Shown: piece by piece, positions 33,917-43,233 of the stretch
How the letters are laid out: each line of letters starts with the position of its first letter
Numbering within the stretch: the stretch's first letter is position 1
From: Nitrospira defluvii
Lineage (GTDB): Bacteria; Nitrospirota; Nitrospiria; Nitrospirales; Nitrospiraceae
Direction: 5' to 3'
Length of the DNA: 64,000 nt
NCBI RefSeq assembly: GCF_905220995.1
Contig: NZ_CAJNBJ010000001.1
Span: 744,001-808,000 of the forward strand
Position numbers and translations under genes: made by a program
The notes under the pieces: generated by a model
Told to the model about the DNA's origin: nothing
Database searches by the model: none
What the model saw: the letters and a program-made list of their open reading frames with translations, nothing else

Positions 33917-34345
33917 CTAGACTTCGGGCTCCTGTACGCCCACTGTCGCACGCGAGGTCGAAGTGGCGCTCCCGGATGACTGACTGGCCAGCAACGGCCC
34001 CACGTCCGCAGGCGAATAGGTCGGGGGTTTCACCCACTTGCCGTCCGCCCGTTTGTAGCCGCCGACTTTGCTCAGGTTGGACCGATGGACCTCGCGAAAT
34101 ACCGGTTCCATGTCCACACCATAGGATACGGCTGTGCCATACACCACATACAGCAGGTCGGCCAATTCCTTTGCCACAGCCGGAAGATTCTTGGCCGCCA
34201 TGGCCTCCTGCAGCTCGTCAAATTCCTCTTGAATAAGTCGCACGCGCAACTGCCTGATCGCCTCATCCGGGATGAAGGGCCGGTCTCCGACCGGAATATC
34301 GAACTTGCGGTGGAACTCGGCCACCATCGCTTGGGGGTCTATCAT
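33917..34345 (-). CDS. MazG-like nucleotide pyrophosphohydrolase
   Basis: A 142-residue all-alpha NTP pyrophosphohydrolase. Metal-binding acidic pairs are visible in RLIQEEFDELQEAM and KELADLLYVVYGTAV, the EExxE-12-28-ExxD pattern of the MazG/dUTPase-like fold. The C-terminal 35 residues are a Ser/Thr-rich tail. Start ATG 34345 lies 2 nt after the RmuC stop, and GTG 34351 is an alternative. Substrate unknown; phosphoribosyl-ATP-pyrophosphatase-like or house-cleaning activity is possible. Confidence 0.82.
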   Translation of the reverse strand: MIDPQAMVAEFHRKFDIPVGDRPFIPDEAIRQLRVRLIQEEFDELQEAMAAKNLPAVAKELADLLYVVYGTAVSYGVDMEPVFREVHRSNLSKVGGYKRADGKWVKPPTYSPADVGPLLASQSSGSATSTSRATVGVQEPEV

Positions 34346-34347
34346 CC

Positions 34348-35757
34348 TCACGTCCTCACGTCCTCTGCCACAAACGGCAGCACGCTCCTCGGCTCAACCT
34401 CGGCAGCTTCCAGCAAGGCAATGTCCTTCTCAGATGATATCCCGAGATCTTTGAATTTTCTAGCCGCGGGCAACACCCTGGATTCCAGCGATCCGACCGC
34501 CTTATTGTAGGCCCCGACACTGTTCCGAAGCGCCTGGCCAATGTCGTTGAGGTGGTCCGTCAGCACGGCCACCCGTTCATAGAGGTCCTTCCCTAGCCGC
34601 CCCGCCTGCTCCGCATGTTCAGTCAGCTGCTCTTGCTTCCACCCATAGGCAACGGCGCGTAACAACGCCATCAGCGTCGCCGGTGTCGCCAACACCACTC
34701 CCCTGGCAAACCCATCTTCGATCAAGGTGGGGTTCTGCTCCAACGCGGCGCCGAGAAACTGCTCACCTGGAAGAAACAACACGACAAATTCAGGCGCCTG
34801 TTTAAATTGCGCCCAGTAGGCCTTCACACTGAGTGCGTCCATTCTGGTGCGCACCTGGTCGGCATGACGGCGCAAGTGAGCCTGCCGCTGCCGGTCATCT
34901 TGCGCCTCATAGGCATCCAGATAGGCTGCCAGCACGGTCTTCGCATCCACCACGATCTGCCGGTCGCCAGGCAGATATACCACCATGTCCGGACGAAGCA
35001 GCCCCTCCGCCGATCCGACCGAATCTTGCTCCGCAAAATCGCAATGCATCACCATGCCGGCCAGCTCCGCCACGCGGCGAAGCGTCATTTCCCCCCATCG
35101 CCCCCGTACGGCCGGCGCACGTAGGGCTTTGACGAGATTGCTGGTTTCGTGCTGGAGCCGTTGGTGGGATTCGGCCATGAATTTCAATTGCTGATCCAGC
35201 CCGCCATATTCCCGCTGGCGCACCAGCTCTGCCTGCTGCAGCTGTTCACGGTATCGTTGGAGCGATTCCTCCAACGGCTTCACCAAATCGCCGATGGCTT
35301 GATGACGTTGGGATAACTCGCCTCTGGCCTCCGCCTGCAGCGTTTCGAATGAGGTCCTGGCAAGGTTGAGGAATGCCTCGTTATTCTGTTTCAAGGCCTG
35401 TCCGGATAAGGCCTCAAAGGATTCGTGCAACTCCTGACGCGCGTTCGCCAGCAAAGATTGCTGATCCTCCACGCTTCGGGAGAGCGCTTCCATGCGTGTT
35501 TCCGCCCGCGTTCGACCCGCCTGAGACTCCGTCAATGCTTGACGCAGTTGCCCCAGTTCGGACTGTTGCTGCTCTATGCGCTCGTGGAGTGTCGCGGCCA
35601 CCGTATCGGCCCGCTGCGCCCGTTCGCGGCTTTCGAGCAATTGCGCCTGAGCGCGTGAGTGCGCGCGAACCGTCACCCACCAGCCGGCGGTCAACGCCCC
35701 TATACCAAGACCGGCAACAGCTCCAGCAGCGAACGTTGTGGAGGTGAGATCAATCAT
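34348..35757 (-). CDS. rmuC: DNA recombination protein RmuC
   Basis: A 469-residue protein. An N-terminal membrane helix (FAAGAVAGLGIGALTAGWWV) is followed by a long coiled coil (about 35-180) and the RmuC nuclease-like core: VRGRWGEMTLRRVAELAGM, VDAKTVLAAYLDAY, PEFVVLFLPGEQFLGAAL and LATPATLMALLRAVAYGW. RmuC limits recombination between inverted repeats in E. coli. It heads the rmuC/MazG-like/PilZ transcript. Confidence 0.93.
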   Translation of the reverse strand: MIDLTSTTFAAGAVAGLGIGALTAGWWVTVRAHSRAQAQLLESRERAQRADTVAATLHERIEQQQSELGQLRQALTESQAGRTRAETRMEALSRSVEDQQSLLANARQELHESFEALSGQALKQNNEAFLNLARTSFETLQAEARGELSQRHQAIGDLVKPLEESLQRYREQLQQAELVRQREYGGLDQQLKFMAESHQRLQHETSNLVKALRAPAVRGRWGEMTLRRVAELAGMVMHCDFAEQDSVGSAEGLLRPDMVVYLPGDRQIVVDAKTVLAAYLDAYEAQDDRQRQAHLRRHADQVRTRMDALSVKAYWAQFKQAPEFVVLFLPGEQFLGAALEQNPTLIEDGFARGVVLATPATLMALLRAVAYGWKQEQLTEHAEQAGRLGKDLYERVAVLTDHLNDIGQALRNSVGAYNKAVGSLESRVLPAARKFKDLGISSEKDIALLEAAEVEPRSVLPFVAEDVRT

Positions 35758-35762
35758 GGAGC

Positions 35763-35818
35763 TTCCCTACGAGCACACCGCAACGCTGGAATTTTCTCTG
35801 TGAACCTGTTGTAGGGAA
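35763..35818. repeat. 8-bp inverted repeat upstream of rmuC
   Basis: TTCCCTAC (35763-35770) and GTAGGGAA (35811-35818) enclose 40 bp. It lies between the end of the RPH-like gene and the rmuC start, so it may mark a terminator or a looped regulatory site. Confidence 0.35.
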
Positions 35819-35852
35819 ATTGCGTGGAGAGTACGAAAAAGCCGACGAAACG

Positions 35853-38483
35853 TCAAGGGACCACTCGGCGGATCGTACCCGTCGAGCTGACGATGGTGAC
35901 CTGTTCATTTTCGCGCAGCTGGGTGGTGGCATAGGGCACATTAACCAACACCGGAAGACCGTATTCTCGGGCAATAATCGCCCCGTGTGAGAGCGTCCCT
36001 CCCATTTCTGCAATCAGACCACCCGCCATTCCAAACAATGGCGCCATGCCTGGATCGATCACCGGAACAACCAGGATATCACCAGGACTCACCCGCCCCC
36101 AGTCCGCCGTGGAACGGACGACACGAACGTGGCCGGTGATCTCTCCCGCACTGATTGGAATGCCCCTCAGCGAACCCTCGCGTCCCGAGCTGGTAGACGG
36201 AGGTTCCTCTTGAACGATAGCCTCCCAATCTCGAATCGTGTCCGGTACGTGCCGCTGTTCGTTTCGTGCCCGTTCATCCCGCCGTTGGCGGACAAGCCCC
36301 TGCCAATGTTGACGGTCTCCGTTGGTCAATGCCCTTTGCTCATCCATCGTGAGATAAAAGATGTCATCAGGCATCGCGAACACTCTCCGCTCCACCATCT
36401 GTTCCCCCAGTCGAAACAGCAACCGTCGTACGGCCAGAGAGTAATACATCAGATGATGGCGATTCGCTTCTCGCAGCACGCAAAACCGCGTGAGCCGCCG
36501 ATGCCACCAACGAAAGATACCCCCCCGGTGCCAACGCCAGCCGAATCGTCGCCTGATCTCCGCGAGCGCCTCGTGCTGCTGTGCAACCTGCCGAGAAAGA
36601 ATGTCCCTCGGTCGCCTCACCTCCCCTGTCCGCACCTGCGTGCGTATGACACCCAAGACGGCTTCGGGTTGTTCTGACATTCGCGGAGACATGATGTCCG
36701 ATTCTCCCACCGCGCGGTGCCCGTAGTCGGCCAGATATTGCTCAAATCGCCGCAGAAAGGTGGTTCCTGCAAGTGGTTCTGGAAATTTCGCCGCTGTCCA
36801 CCCGTCATCCAGAAACCACCGCCGCACCGGCTCCTCACGGAAGGCAAGCTCTGCCAGTTCGGCCAGACGCACGATCTGTTGGGCGCTGATCACCGTCCCC
36901 TGACCTTGCAGCGACGCATTGAGCAGCTCCCGCCAGTCCGAACCAAGCCATCCCGGGAGAAACGTGCCCATGGCCTGAAGGCTCTGCGCGACCCCACCGG
37001 CAATTCCATAGGTCAATTCGTGCGCATCAAGCCAGCGGCCCAGGGCATCGAGCTTCTCGCTCAATTCGCTCACTGAGAAATGCTGAACAGACTCGGACCG
37101 ATATGTCTCCGCCATGGCTTTCATCGCTTCGAAGGTGGGCGGTCCCTCTCGCACGACCCTTCGCCATTCCCGCATGATCGCCAGGCCCGCACGGAGCAAC
37201 GCGACCGCTCCAAGCGACCGCACCCGTGGAGTGAAAGTCAGGGGCTCACCGCCCATCTGTTCGGTCAAGAATGCCGGGTTGCCGTGAAGCTGCGAGACCA
37301 AGGTGTAAAACAACGTGACATTGAGGTACGGACGACCGTGCAGCACCCGAACCGAGCTGAGCCCATCAGGCACCGTACAACCGAGTCGTCGGTAGGGCCC
37401 GATGATGTAGGCATCCATGAATTGTTCAAGAAATGAGAGGCCGAGCGGGCTCGGCAATTCCGGCATCGTTTCCTTTAAATTTGCGCGCGTCCACTCGCAT
37501 TCATCATTGGTCAGGGTCGGCAGGGGCCGCACTCCGGTAATGGGACGCGCCTGGAGCACCCACAATCGTTCGGCATCATAGGCCCATTCGAGATCGATCG
37601 GGTGACCGAAGGCCTGTTCCACCTGCTTGGAAAGTTGCGCCAGTTCATATAATTGTCCGTCCGATAACGAGCCCTGCTGTTGTGCCGACTCGGGGATCGT
37701 CTCACCGTGCACTCCATGCGAAGTGGTCACCAATTTCCGCTGCTTGCGGGCTAGCTGACGCCGCCGTATCCGCATCGGCCGGCACAGTTCCTCATCCATC
37801 TCGACCATGTACTGGTCAGGCTCGACCTCACCGCCGACGAGGGCAGACGCAAGGCCGGGCACGGCGTTGATAAACACCTGGGAGGTTCGTCCCGTGACAG
37901 GATGAATCGAATAGGCCACGCCTGCGGCCACCGCATGAACCATGGGTTGAATCACCACCGCCATCGCGGGGCAGGGTGACTCCCCCTCGACACGCAACAG
38001 GTACTGCAGAACCCGATCTTCCCACAACGACGCCCAACAGTCTCGAATCGCGTGCAGCAGGCCAGCGGTCGGCAGTCCCAAGAAGGTGGAATAGAGGCCC
38101 GCCGCACTCGCATGGTCGGCGTCCTCGTTGGTCGCGGATGACCGCACGGCCCATCGCGTCTCAGCGTCAGGATTCAGCTCGACTAGCCGTGACTCCAGAT
38201 CCTGCCTGAATCCCGGCGGCCATGTGACCGTCATCAGGTGATGATGAATGCGGCCACGCGCCATCGCTCGCTGCTCATCAGGAGCACGCAACAGAGCCTG
38301 CCACTCGGCGGGCCCATCAATTCCGGCAGCTTTCAGACACTGTTGATAGAGGGCCGTGGTCACACACAGTCCCCGGGGCACTGCAAATCCGGCGGCATGC
38401 AGTGCTCTCAGGCCGGCGGCCTTCCCCCCGACGAGACGCGAGTCGGCGCTGCGCTCCAACGGAAGCAGTAATGGATCTGTCAT
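35853..38483 (-). CDS. Rifampin phosphotransferase/PEP-synthase-like dikinase without the PEP barrel
   Basis: An 876-residue protein. It has an N-terminal ATP-grasp domain of the PPDK/PpsA type (LVGGKAAGLRALHAAGF, WAVRSSATNEDADHASAAG, DLEWAYDAERLWVLQARPI). A middle domain of about 450 residues follows, then a C-terminal swivelling phosphohistidine domain with the catalytic His in GGTLSHGAIIAREYG. The PEP/pyruvate TIM barrel of true PpsA is missing. This three-part build and length match rifampin phosphotransferases and their uncharacterised relatives, so the acceptor is probably a small molecule. It lies 15 nt after gckA and is likely co-transcribed. Confidence 0.85.
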   Translation of the reverse strand: MTDPLLLPLERSADSRLVGGKAAGLRALHAAGFAVPRGLCVTTALYQQCLKAAGIDGPAEWQALLRAPDEQRAMARGRIHHHLMTVTWPPGFRQDLESRLVELNPDAETRWAVRSSATNEDADHASAAGLYSTFLGLPTAGLLHAIRDCWASLWEDRVLQYLLRVEGESPCPAMAVVIQPMVHAVAAGVAYSIHPVTGRTSQVFINAVPGLASALVGGEVEPDQYMVEMDEELCRPMRIRRRQLARKQRKLVTTSHGVHGETIPESAQQQGSLSDGQLYELAQLSKQVEQAFGHPIDLEWAYDAERLWVLQARPITGVRPLPTLTNDECEWTRANLKETMPELPSPLGLSFLEQFMDAYIIGPYRRLGCTVPDGLSSVRVLHGRPYLNVTLFYTLVSQLHGNPAFLTEQMGGEPLTFTPRVRSLGAVALLRAGLAIMREWRRVVREGPPTFEAMKAMAETYRSESVQHFSVSELSEKLDALGRWLDAHELTYGIAGGVAQSLQAMGTFLPGWLGSDWRELLNASLQGQGTVISAQQIVRLAELAELAFREEPVRRWFLDDGWTAAKFPEPLAGTTFLRRFEQYLADYGHRAVGESDIMSPRMSEQPEAVLGVIRTQVRTGEVRRPRDILSRQVAQQHEALAEIRRRFGWRWHRGGIFRWWHRRLTRFCVLREANRHHLMYYSLAVRRLLFRLGEQMVERRVFAMPDDIFYLTMDEQRALTNGDRQHWQGLVRQRRDERARNEQRHVPDTIRDWEAIVQEEPPSTSSGREGSLRGIPISAGEITGHVRVVRSTADWGRVSPGDILVVPVIDPGMAPLFGMAGGLIAEMGGTLSHGAIIAREYGLPVLVNVPYATTQLRENEQVTIVSSTGTIRRVVP

Positions 38484-38498
38484 GGATCGGAATAGTAG

Positions 38499-39836
38499 CT
38501 AGAGTGCGAGGAGGAGGTAAAGGTCGTTCACATTGGTTCCGGTCGGCCCGGTCACGATATGACCGTGGAGGGCTTCAAAGAACGGATGGGCATCGTTTGC
38601 CTGAAGCGCTTTCGCGAGATTCAGCTTCTTGCGTTGTGCTCGAACGACGGTCCGCCCGTCTACAACGGCGCCGGCCACCGAGGTCGGCCCGTCGGTCCCA
38701 TCCGTCGCGAACCCGGCGACCCACACCTCCGGCAGTCCTGCGACCTCAGCCGCTGCGGCCAGCGCAAACTCTTGTGCCCTCCCCCCCTTGCCTTCGCCGC
38801 GGATCGTCACGGTGGGCTCGCCCCCGGCAATCACGCAGCATGGACGGCGAATCGGACGCCCCTCTGCGGCGATTTCACGGGCCATCGCACCGAAGAATTT
38901 GGCAAGCTCCCGCGCTTCGCCTGTGAGGGTCGTGGCAAGGACCAGCGTGTGCAGCCCTTGCCGTTGCGCCGTCTCCGCCACGGCGTCGACCGCCGCCCGG
39001 TTGTCGCCGATCAGAATATTCTCCACTCGACGAAACAGCTTTGCCCGTGGCTTTGGCGTCTCAGGGACGCCCTGCTTCAGGCCCGATTCCAAGTGGCGAC
39101 GTACCGACAGAGGAATCTTGCGGGAGACCCCGTACCGCTCGACAATGTCCCAGGCATCCTGAAACCTCGTCGCATCGGGAGCCGTTGGCCCCGACCCGAT
39201 AGTCCCTAAATCGTTTCCAATGACGTCCGACAAGATCACACTCGCCACCCGCGCACTGGTCGCTGCCGCAAGCTGGCCGCCCTTGATGGAAGACAGGTGT
39301 TTGCGGACTGCATTGATTTCTTGAATCGTGGCTCCGGATCGGAGCAGCAATTTCGTTGTCTGTTGTTTGTCTTTTAGTGTGATGCCGGCCACCGGTGCGG
39401 GGATGAGGCTTGATGCCCCGCCGGACAGAAGAACGATCAGGAGATCGGCAGACGTTAACGTCTGCACCATTTCCATGATCATGCGCCCGCCTTCCAGACC
39501 GGCGGTGTCAGGAATCGGATGCCCGGCCTCCACGATGCGAATGGTGTGGGTCGGCGCGCCATGTCCATACTTGACGACCACCAGACCGGTGTCGATCCGT
39601 GCGCCCAGCTGATGCTCAAGCGCTTGGGCCATTCGACCTGACGCCTTTCCGGCACCGACGACGACGATTCGTTGTATCGGTGCGAGGGAGTAGTGATGCG
39701 AACCGATGATCAGTTGGTCGCGGCGAATTCGAACCTGCCGGCGTACGGCCTCGTAGGGATCGACCGCCTGCAATCCCGCCTGAAAGAGCCTTGCGAGGAG
39801 GGCTTTGGCTCGTGGCTGCCGGACGCCGATACGCAT
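38499..39836 (-). CDS. Glycerate 2-kinase GckA (MOFRL family)
   Basis: A 445-residue enzyme of the GckA/TtuD family, which phosphorylates D-glycerate to 2-phosphoglycerate. It has VVVGAGKASGRMAQALE, VEAGHPIPD, VLLSGGASSLIPAP, AVRKHLSSIKGGQLA and the C-terminal MOFRL stretch GGRAQEFALAAAA ... TDGTDGPTSVAG. I place the start at ATG 39836, 8 nt after the transglycosylase stop, because the longer frame begins with TTG inside that gene. It would feed glycerate into lower glycolysis together with GpmA. Confidence 0.88.
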   Translation of the reverse strand: MRIGVRQPRAKALLARLFQAGLQAVDPYEAVRRQVRIRRDQLIIGSHHYSLAPIQRIVVVGAGKASGRMAQALEHQLGARIDTGLVVVKYGHGAPTHTIRIVEAGHPIPDTAGLEGGRMIMEMVQTLTSADLLIVLLSGGASSLIPAPVAGITLKDKQQTTKLLLRSGATIQEINAVRKHLSSIKGGQLAAATSARVASVILSDVIGNDLGTIGSGPTAPDATRFQDAWDIVERYGVSRKIPLSVRRHLESGLKQGVPETPKPRAKLFRRVENILIGDNRAAVDAVAETAQRQGLHTLVLATTLTGEARELAKFFGAMAREIAAEGRPIRRPCCVIAGGEPTVTIRGEGKGGRAQEFALAAAAEVAGLPEVWVAGFATDGTDGPTSVAGAVVDGRTVVRAQRKKLNLAKALQANDAHPFFEALHGHIVTGPTGTNVNDLYLLLAL

Positions 39837-39844
39837 GATGTGAA

Positions 39845-40924
39845 CTAGGGAAGTTTGTCTTGCTTGAAACAACGATTGGGACAGGTTTGCCGTGGCACCT
39901 TAACCTGATACGTTCCCTTTGGCAAGTAATCCTTGGTGAACTCCGGGTTCAACATTTTCAATTCCAGAAAGTATGTTCCATATTCCTCGGCGATCAAGGT
40001 GAGTCGCCGCTGCGCTTCCTTGATCGTCACCGTCACCGTTTCCGTTTCGAGTGGGGGATACAGATCCTTCTTCGTGAGCCCCAGATACTTTTCCGGCTGA
40101 GAATAGATTTCTTTGGCCGCAATGATGCGCGCGACATAACGCATGGTCTCCCGCGGACCATGCATGCGCCAGTAGTCCTTGACGTTCTGCTCCTTAATCA
40201 ACTTGCGCACTCGGTCTTCTCCGGCATTGTATGAGGCCATCGCGAGAAACCAATCGCCCTGATACAAATCCCGCAGATAACGGAGGTACTTAATGGCGGC
40301 TTCGGTGGACATCTCAAGATTACGCCGTTCATCGAGCCACCGCTCGTTGTGCAATTTGTAGCGCCGCCCCGTCGAATTAATGAACTGCCAGGGGCCCGAC
40401 GCCTTCGCGCGGGAATAGGCTGCCGCAATGCACTTACTTTCGACCAGCAGCATGTATTTCAAATCATCGGGCAGTCCTGCTTCCGCCAACTGTTTCTCCG
40501 CCGGCGCAAAACATCGCCCAGTGCGTTTCGCAAGAATGATGCTCTCACCCTGATCCTCGAGAAATTGGTAGAACTCATATTCGATCCGTTCCCGCACCTG
40601 CCAATTGTCCAACGGAATCGATTGCCCGGCGAAGGTCAACTTATCGGGCAACTTGAAGGAACTCAAAAAGAAGCGCTCTCCCTCCCGTTTGATTTCCGGA
40701 AGAATGACAAGCCGGTCCTCGAGCTCCGGAGCGATTTCCGTTTCATTGGTCTGGGGAGCTGATGAGGAATCATTCGCCGGCGCAGGCTGCTCGTCATGAG
40801 TTTTCGACGGAGGCGGCGCGGCACTTTTGGAATCCACGGACATTTCCGCAAATAAGGGGGCCAGCCCAAGCAACAGGGTCACGCCGACGATACCGGTCCG
40901 AAGCCCCCAATCATTGTTCCGCAT
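39845..40924 (-). CDS. Lytic transglycosylase (SLT/MltD-like) with LysM-like end
   Basis: A 359-residue exported peptidoglycan lytic transglycosylase. After the signal sequence (GIVGVTLLLGLAPLFAEM) comes a Pro/Ser/Glu linker, then the goose-lysozyme-like core with the catalytic Glu in LLVESKC and the hallmarks KASGPWQFI and MASYNAGEDRVRK. The last 60 residues (ITIKEAQRRLTLIAEEYG-like region to the C-terminus) resemble a LysM-type wall-binding module. It cuts glycan strands with 1,6-anhydro product formation. First gene of the gckA/RPH-like transcript. Confidence 0.88.
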   Translation of the reverse strand: MRNNDWGLRTGIVGVTLLLGLAPLFAEMSVDSKSAAPPPSKTHDEQPAPANDSSSAPQTNETEIAPELEDRLVILPEIKREGERFFLSSFKLPDKLTFAGQSIPLDNWQVRERIEYEFYQFLEDQGESIILAKRTGRCFAPAEKQLAEAGLPDDLKYMLLVESKCIAAAYSRAKASGPWQFINSTGRRYKLHNERWLDERRNLEMSTEAAIKYLRYLRDLYQGDWFLAMASYNAGEDRVRKLIKEQNVKDYWRMHGPRETMRYVARIIAAKEIYSQPEKYLGLTKKDLYPPLETETVTVTIKEAQRRLTLIAEEYGTYFLELKMLNPEFTKDYLPKGTYQVKVPRQTCPNRCFKQDKLP

Positions 40925-40980
40925 ACCGAACTGATCCTTTCGTCACACTTGATCGCCCATGCTATCAACAAGCTTGTCGA

Positions 40981-41010
40981 GGGACAAGGAACACCTGGTT
41001 TTGCTACACT
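40981..41010 (+). promoter_or_regulatory. Promoter of the uracil-DNA glycosylase gene (leaderless type)
   Basis: GGGACA (40981-40986, 4/6), 18-nt spacer, TACACT (41005-41010, 4/6), then exactly 8 nt to ATG 41019. No ribosome-binding site. Confidence 0.5.
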
Positions 41011-41018
41011 CCCTTTCG

Positions 41019-41717
41019 ATGTCTACGCTCCGACTGCTGAATACCGACATTGTTGCGTGCACCCAGTGCACCCGATTAGTCGCCTTTCGCCAAGCCGTCG
41101 CCGAGACTAAGCGACGTCAGTTCCGCGATTGGACCTACTGGGGAAAGCCCATCCCTGGATTTGGAGATCCGAACGCCCGACTGTACATTCTGGGGCTTGC
41201 ACCGGCCGCACATGGAGGGAACCGAACAGGACGTGTCTTCACGGGGGATCGAAGCGGAGATTGGCTCTATGAGGCGTTGCATCACTTCGGGTTCGCCAAC
41301 CAGGCCTCATCCACGCATGCGCAGGATGGCCTCACACTCACAGACTGCTATATCGGCGCAACCGTCCGATGCGCGCCGCCGGCCAACAAGCCAACCCCCG
41401 ACGAATTTACCGCCTGCCGACCGTTTGTTCTGAGAGAATTGCAGCTATTGAAATCCGTGCGCGTGGTCGTTGTGTTAGGCAAGATCGCGTTCGACCATTA
41501 CCTCAAGGCCACTCGTGAATTGGGGCACCACTTACCTGCCCCGCTACCCAAATTTGGTCACGGGGTCATCTACACCATGCCTTGGGGTGTAACGCTGATC
41601 GGTTCCTATCATCCAAGCCAGCAAAACACCTTCACGGGCAAACTCACTCGACCGATGTTTCACCGCATCTTTTCTGAGGCCGGACGGCGGCTTTCAGGTA
41701 CAGTGATCGCGAATTGA
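41019..41717 (+). CDS. Family 5 uracil-DNA glycosylase (UdgB type)
   Basis: Removes uracil and other deaminated bases from DNA. The 232-residue frame has the [4Fe-4S]-ligand pattern starting VACTQC, motif A LGLAPAAHGGNRTGRVFTG with Ala-His in place of the family 4 residues, GDWLYEAL, and motif B GSYHPSQQN. These are features of family 5. Start ATG 41019 fits the promoter 8 nt upstream; the longer frame is unsupported. Its 3' end lies 14 bp from the convergent aldolase gene. Confidence 0.92.
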   Translation: MSTLRLLNTDIVACTQCTRLVAFRQAVAETKRRQFRDWTYWGKPIPGFGDPNARLYILGLAPAAHGGNRTGRVFTGDRSGDWLYEALHHFGFANQASSTHAQDGLTLTDCYIGATVRCAPPANKPTPDEFTACRPFVLRELQLLKSVRVVVVLGKIAFDHYLKATRELGHHLPAPLPKFGHGVIYTMPWGVTLIGSYHPSQQNTFTGKLTRPMFHRIFSEAGRRLSGTVIAN

Positions 41718-41731
41718 CAGTCCAGGAACTG

Positions 41732-42379
41732 TTACTTCTTGTTCATCGCCTCCCAATCGGCGAGAAACTTCTTCAAGCCGAGATCAGTCAATGGGTGTTT
41801 GACGAGTTGCTGAAACACCGCATAGGGCATCGTGCAAATATGCCCTCCCGCCAACGCCGCCTCGACCACATGCTGGGGATGGCGGACGCTCGCTACAAGG
41901 ACCTGTGTCTTAAAATCATAATTTTTATAGATGCTGACGATCTGTCGGATCAGCGCCATACCATCTGAACTCACATCGTCCAACCGTCCGATGAACGGAG
42001 ACACGCACCAGGCCCCAGCCTTGGCTGCCAACAACGCTTGAGTCGGCGAAAAGCACAAGGTCACATTCACACGAATCCCTTCAGCGGCCAACTGTTTGGT
42101 TGCGCGGAGCCCCTCAGGGATGAGCGGGACCTTTACCACAATATTCTTGTGAACCTTCGCGAGATCCCGGCCTTCTTTCACCATGGCCTCGGATTCGATC
42201 GCGACCACTTCGGCACTGATCGGACCATCGACCATCTTGCAGATCTCAAGGAGCATTTCCTTAAAACTGCGCCCTTCCTTGGCCACGAGCGAGGGATTGG
42301 TAGTCACGCCATCGATCAGACCAAGTTTGGCACCTTCCTGGATTTCTTTCACGTTCGCCGTATCGAGATAAAGCTTCAT
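41732..42379 (-). CDS. fsa: Fructose-6-phosphate aldolase/transaldolase-like protein (FSA/TalC)
   Basis: A 215-residue class I aldolase of the small transaldolase subfamily: [28 protein letters not shown], the Schiff-base lysine in [12 protein letters not shown] (Lys 83), and [15 protein letters not shown]. Members act as transaldolases or fructose-6-phosphate aldolases; which reaction applies is not certain from sequence. In this genome it probably serves the non-oxidative pentose phosphate pathway, next to zwf at 61 kb. An AAGGA box and promoter lie upstream. Confidence 0.92.
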   Translation of the reverse strand: MKLYLDTANVKEIQEGAKLGLIDGVTTNPSLVAKEGRSFKEMLLEICKMVDGPISAEVVAIESEAMVKEGRDLAKVHKNIVVKVPLIPEGLRATKQLAAEGIRVNVTLCFSPTQALLAAKAGAWCVSPFIGRLDDVSSDGMALIRQIVSIYKNYDFKTQVLVASVRHPQHVVEAALAGGHICTMPYAVFQQLVKHPLTDLGLKKFLADWEAMNKK

Positions 42380-42424
42380 AGGAGGATCCTTTCGTCGAGC
42401 GATCTATATCATTTTCGAGCGGGC

Positions 42425-42453
42425 ATTGTAGAAGCAACGTGAAAACAAGGCAA
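42425..42453 (-). promoter_or_regulatory. Promoter of the fsa gene
   Basis: On the minus strand, TTGCCT (42448-42453), 17-nt spacer and TACAAT (42425-42430), with a leader of about 40 nt that includes AAGGA. Confidence 0.55.
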
Positions 42454-42562
42454 CGGGTCAACATTCCTATGATAGACTCGTTTTGCAGTAGAGAATAGGG
42501 ACTGCTACCCTTTTCCCGACACCGTGATAGCCCGACTCCAGCATCGTGAACCTAGGAGGACC

Positions 42563-42871
42563 ATGCACATGCGCGCATCTCTGGGAATCTTGATGATCTG
42601 CCTTCTTTTGACGGCCTGCAGTCACAATCCCTATCTCGACGCCTCCTTGACCCGGTACCAGGGGAAGGATCAAGCCTGGATTGAAAAGGAACTCGGTCCC
42701 CCTGATGCAAAAACCTCTCGATTTTTTGGGGGAGAAAAGTGGATTTACAATCGAATCGCCGGGGGAAAGTCAGGCCCACCGCTGTTTAATTTCAAGGCTA
42801 ATGAGTGCCAGATGATTTTATTCTTTGACAAAGAGAATATGGTGTCTGATTCGAGTTATTCAGGCTGCTAA
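42563..42871 (+). CDS. Small lipoprotein, possibly BamE/SmpA-like
   Basis: A 102-residue lipoprotein. The start at ATG 42563 is set by an AGGAGG box. The signal ends in LLLTACS (Cys 19). The mature part (WIEKELGPPDAKTSRFFGGE, EKWIYNR, CQMILFFDKENMVSD) has the strand-helix pattern and the GxP-D-x-W-x-Y elements of the SmpA/OmlA (BamE) fold. There are two further cysteines, one at the very C-terminus. Whether it works in outer-membrane assembly is not known. Its stop overlaps the convergent gene by 4 bp. Confidence 0.75.
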   Translation: MHMRASLGILMICLLLTACSHNPYLDASLTRYQGKDQAWIEKELGPPDAKTSRFFGGEKWIYNRIAGGKSGPPLFNFKANECQMILFFDKENMVSDSSYSGC

Positions 42872-43128
42872 GCCGAGAGTTGCTTCTGAAACGCGATCGC
42901 ACAATCGCGACTGCAAAAGAAATATGTTTGTCCGCCAATTATCTCGCTCACGGCATGTTCTCGCGGGACAAACACTCGGCAGACAGGATCCTGAATCATC
43001 TGTTTGCCAGATTCTTTCCCTTCCCTCGACTTCGCCGTCAGGTCGTTCTGGCCCAACTGCCTGAGTGCTCTCCTCAATAGATAGTAGAGAAGTGCCAAGA
43101 GTGCCGCGATGAAAAACAGCCTATACAT
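42868..43128 (-). CDS. Membrane-anchored YHS-like metal-binding protein
   Basis: An 86-residue protein. One N-terminal membrane helix (LFFIAALLALLYYLL) and a basic linker precede a YHS/TRASH-like ribbon: MIQDPVCRVFVPREHAV, then YFFCSRDCAIAFQKQL with CxxxC. Such short domains bind transition metals or act as heavy-metal-related adaptors. The stop codon overlaps that of the opposite-strand lipoprotein gene. Confidence 0.8.
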   Translation of the reverse strand: MYRLFFIAALLALLYYLLRRALRQLGQNDLTAKSREGKESGKQMIQDPVCRVFVPREHAVSEIIGGQTYFFCSRDCAIAFQKQLSA

Positions 43129-43233
43129 TGTGGCATTCCCTTCATAGGCCGCTACATATCTGACGCAACCCGCCCTACCTCGACAACTTACTGGGTCTGA
43201 GCAATCCCTTAAGGGGTAACCTTAGGACCAAAC

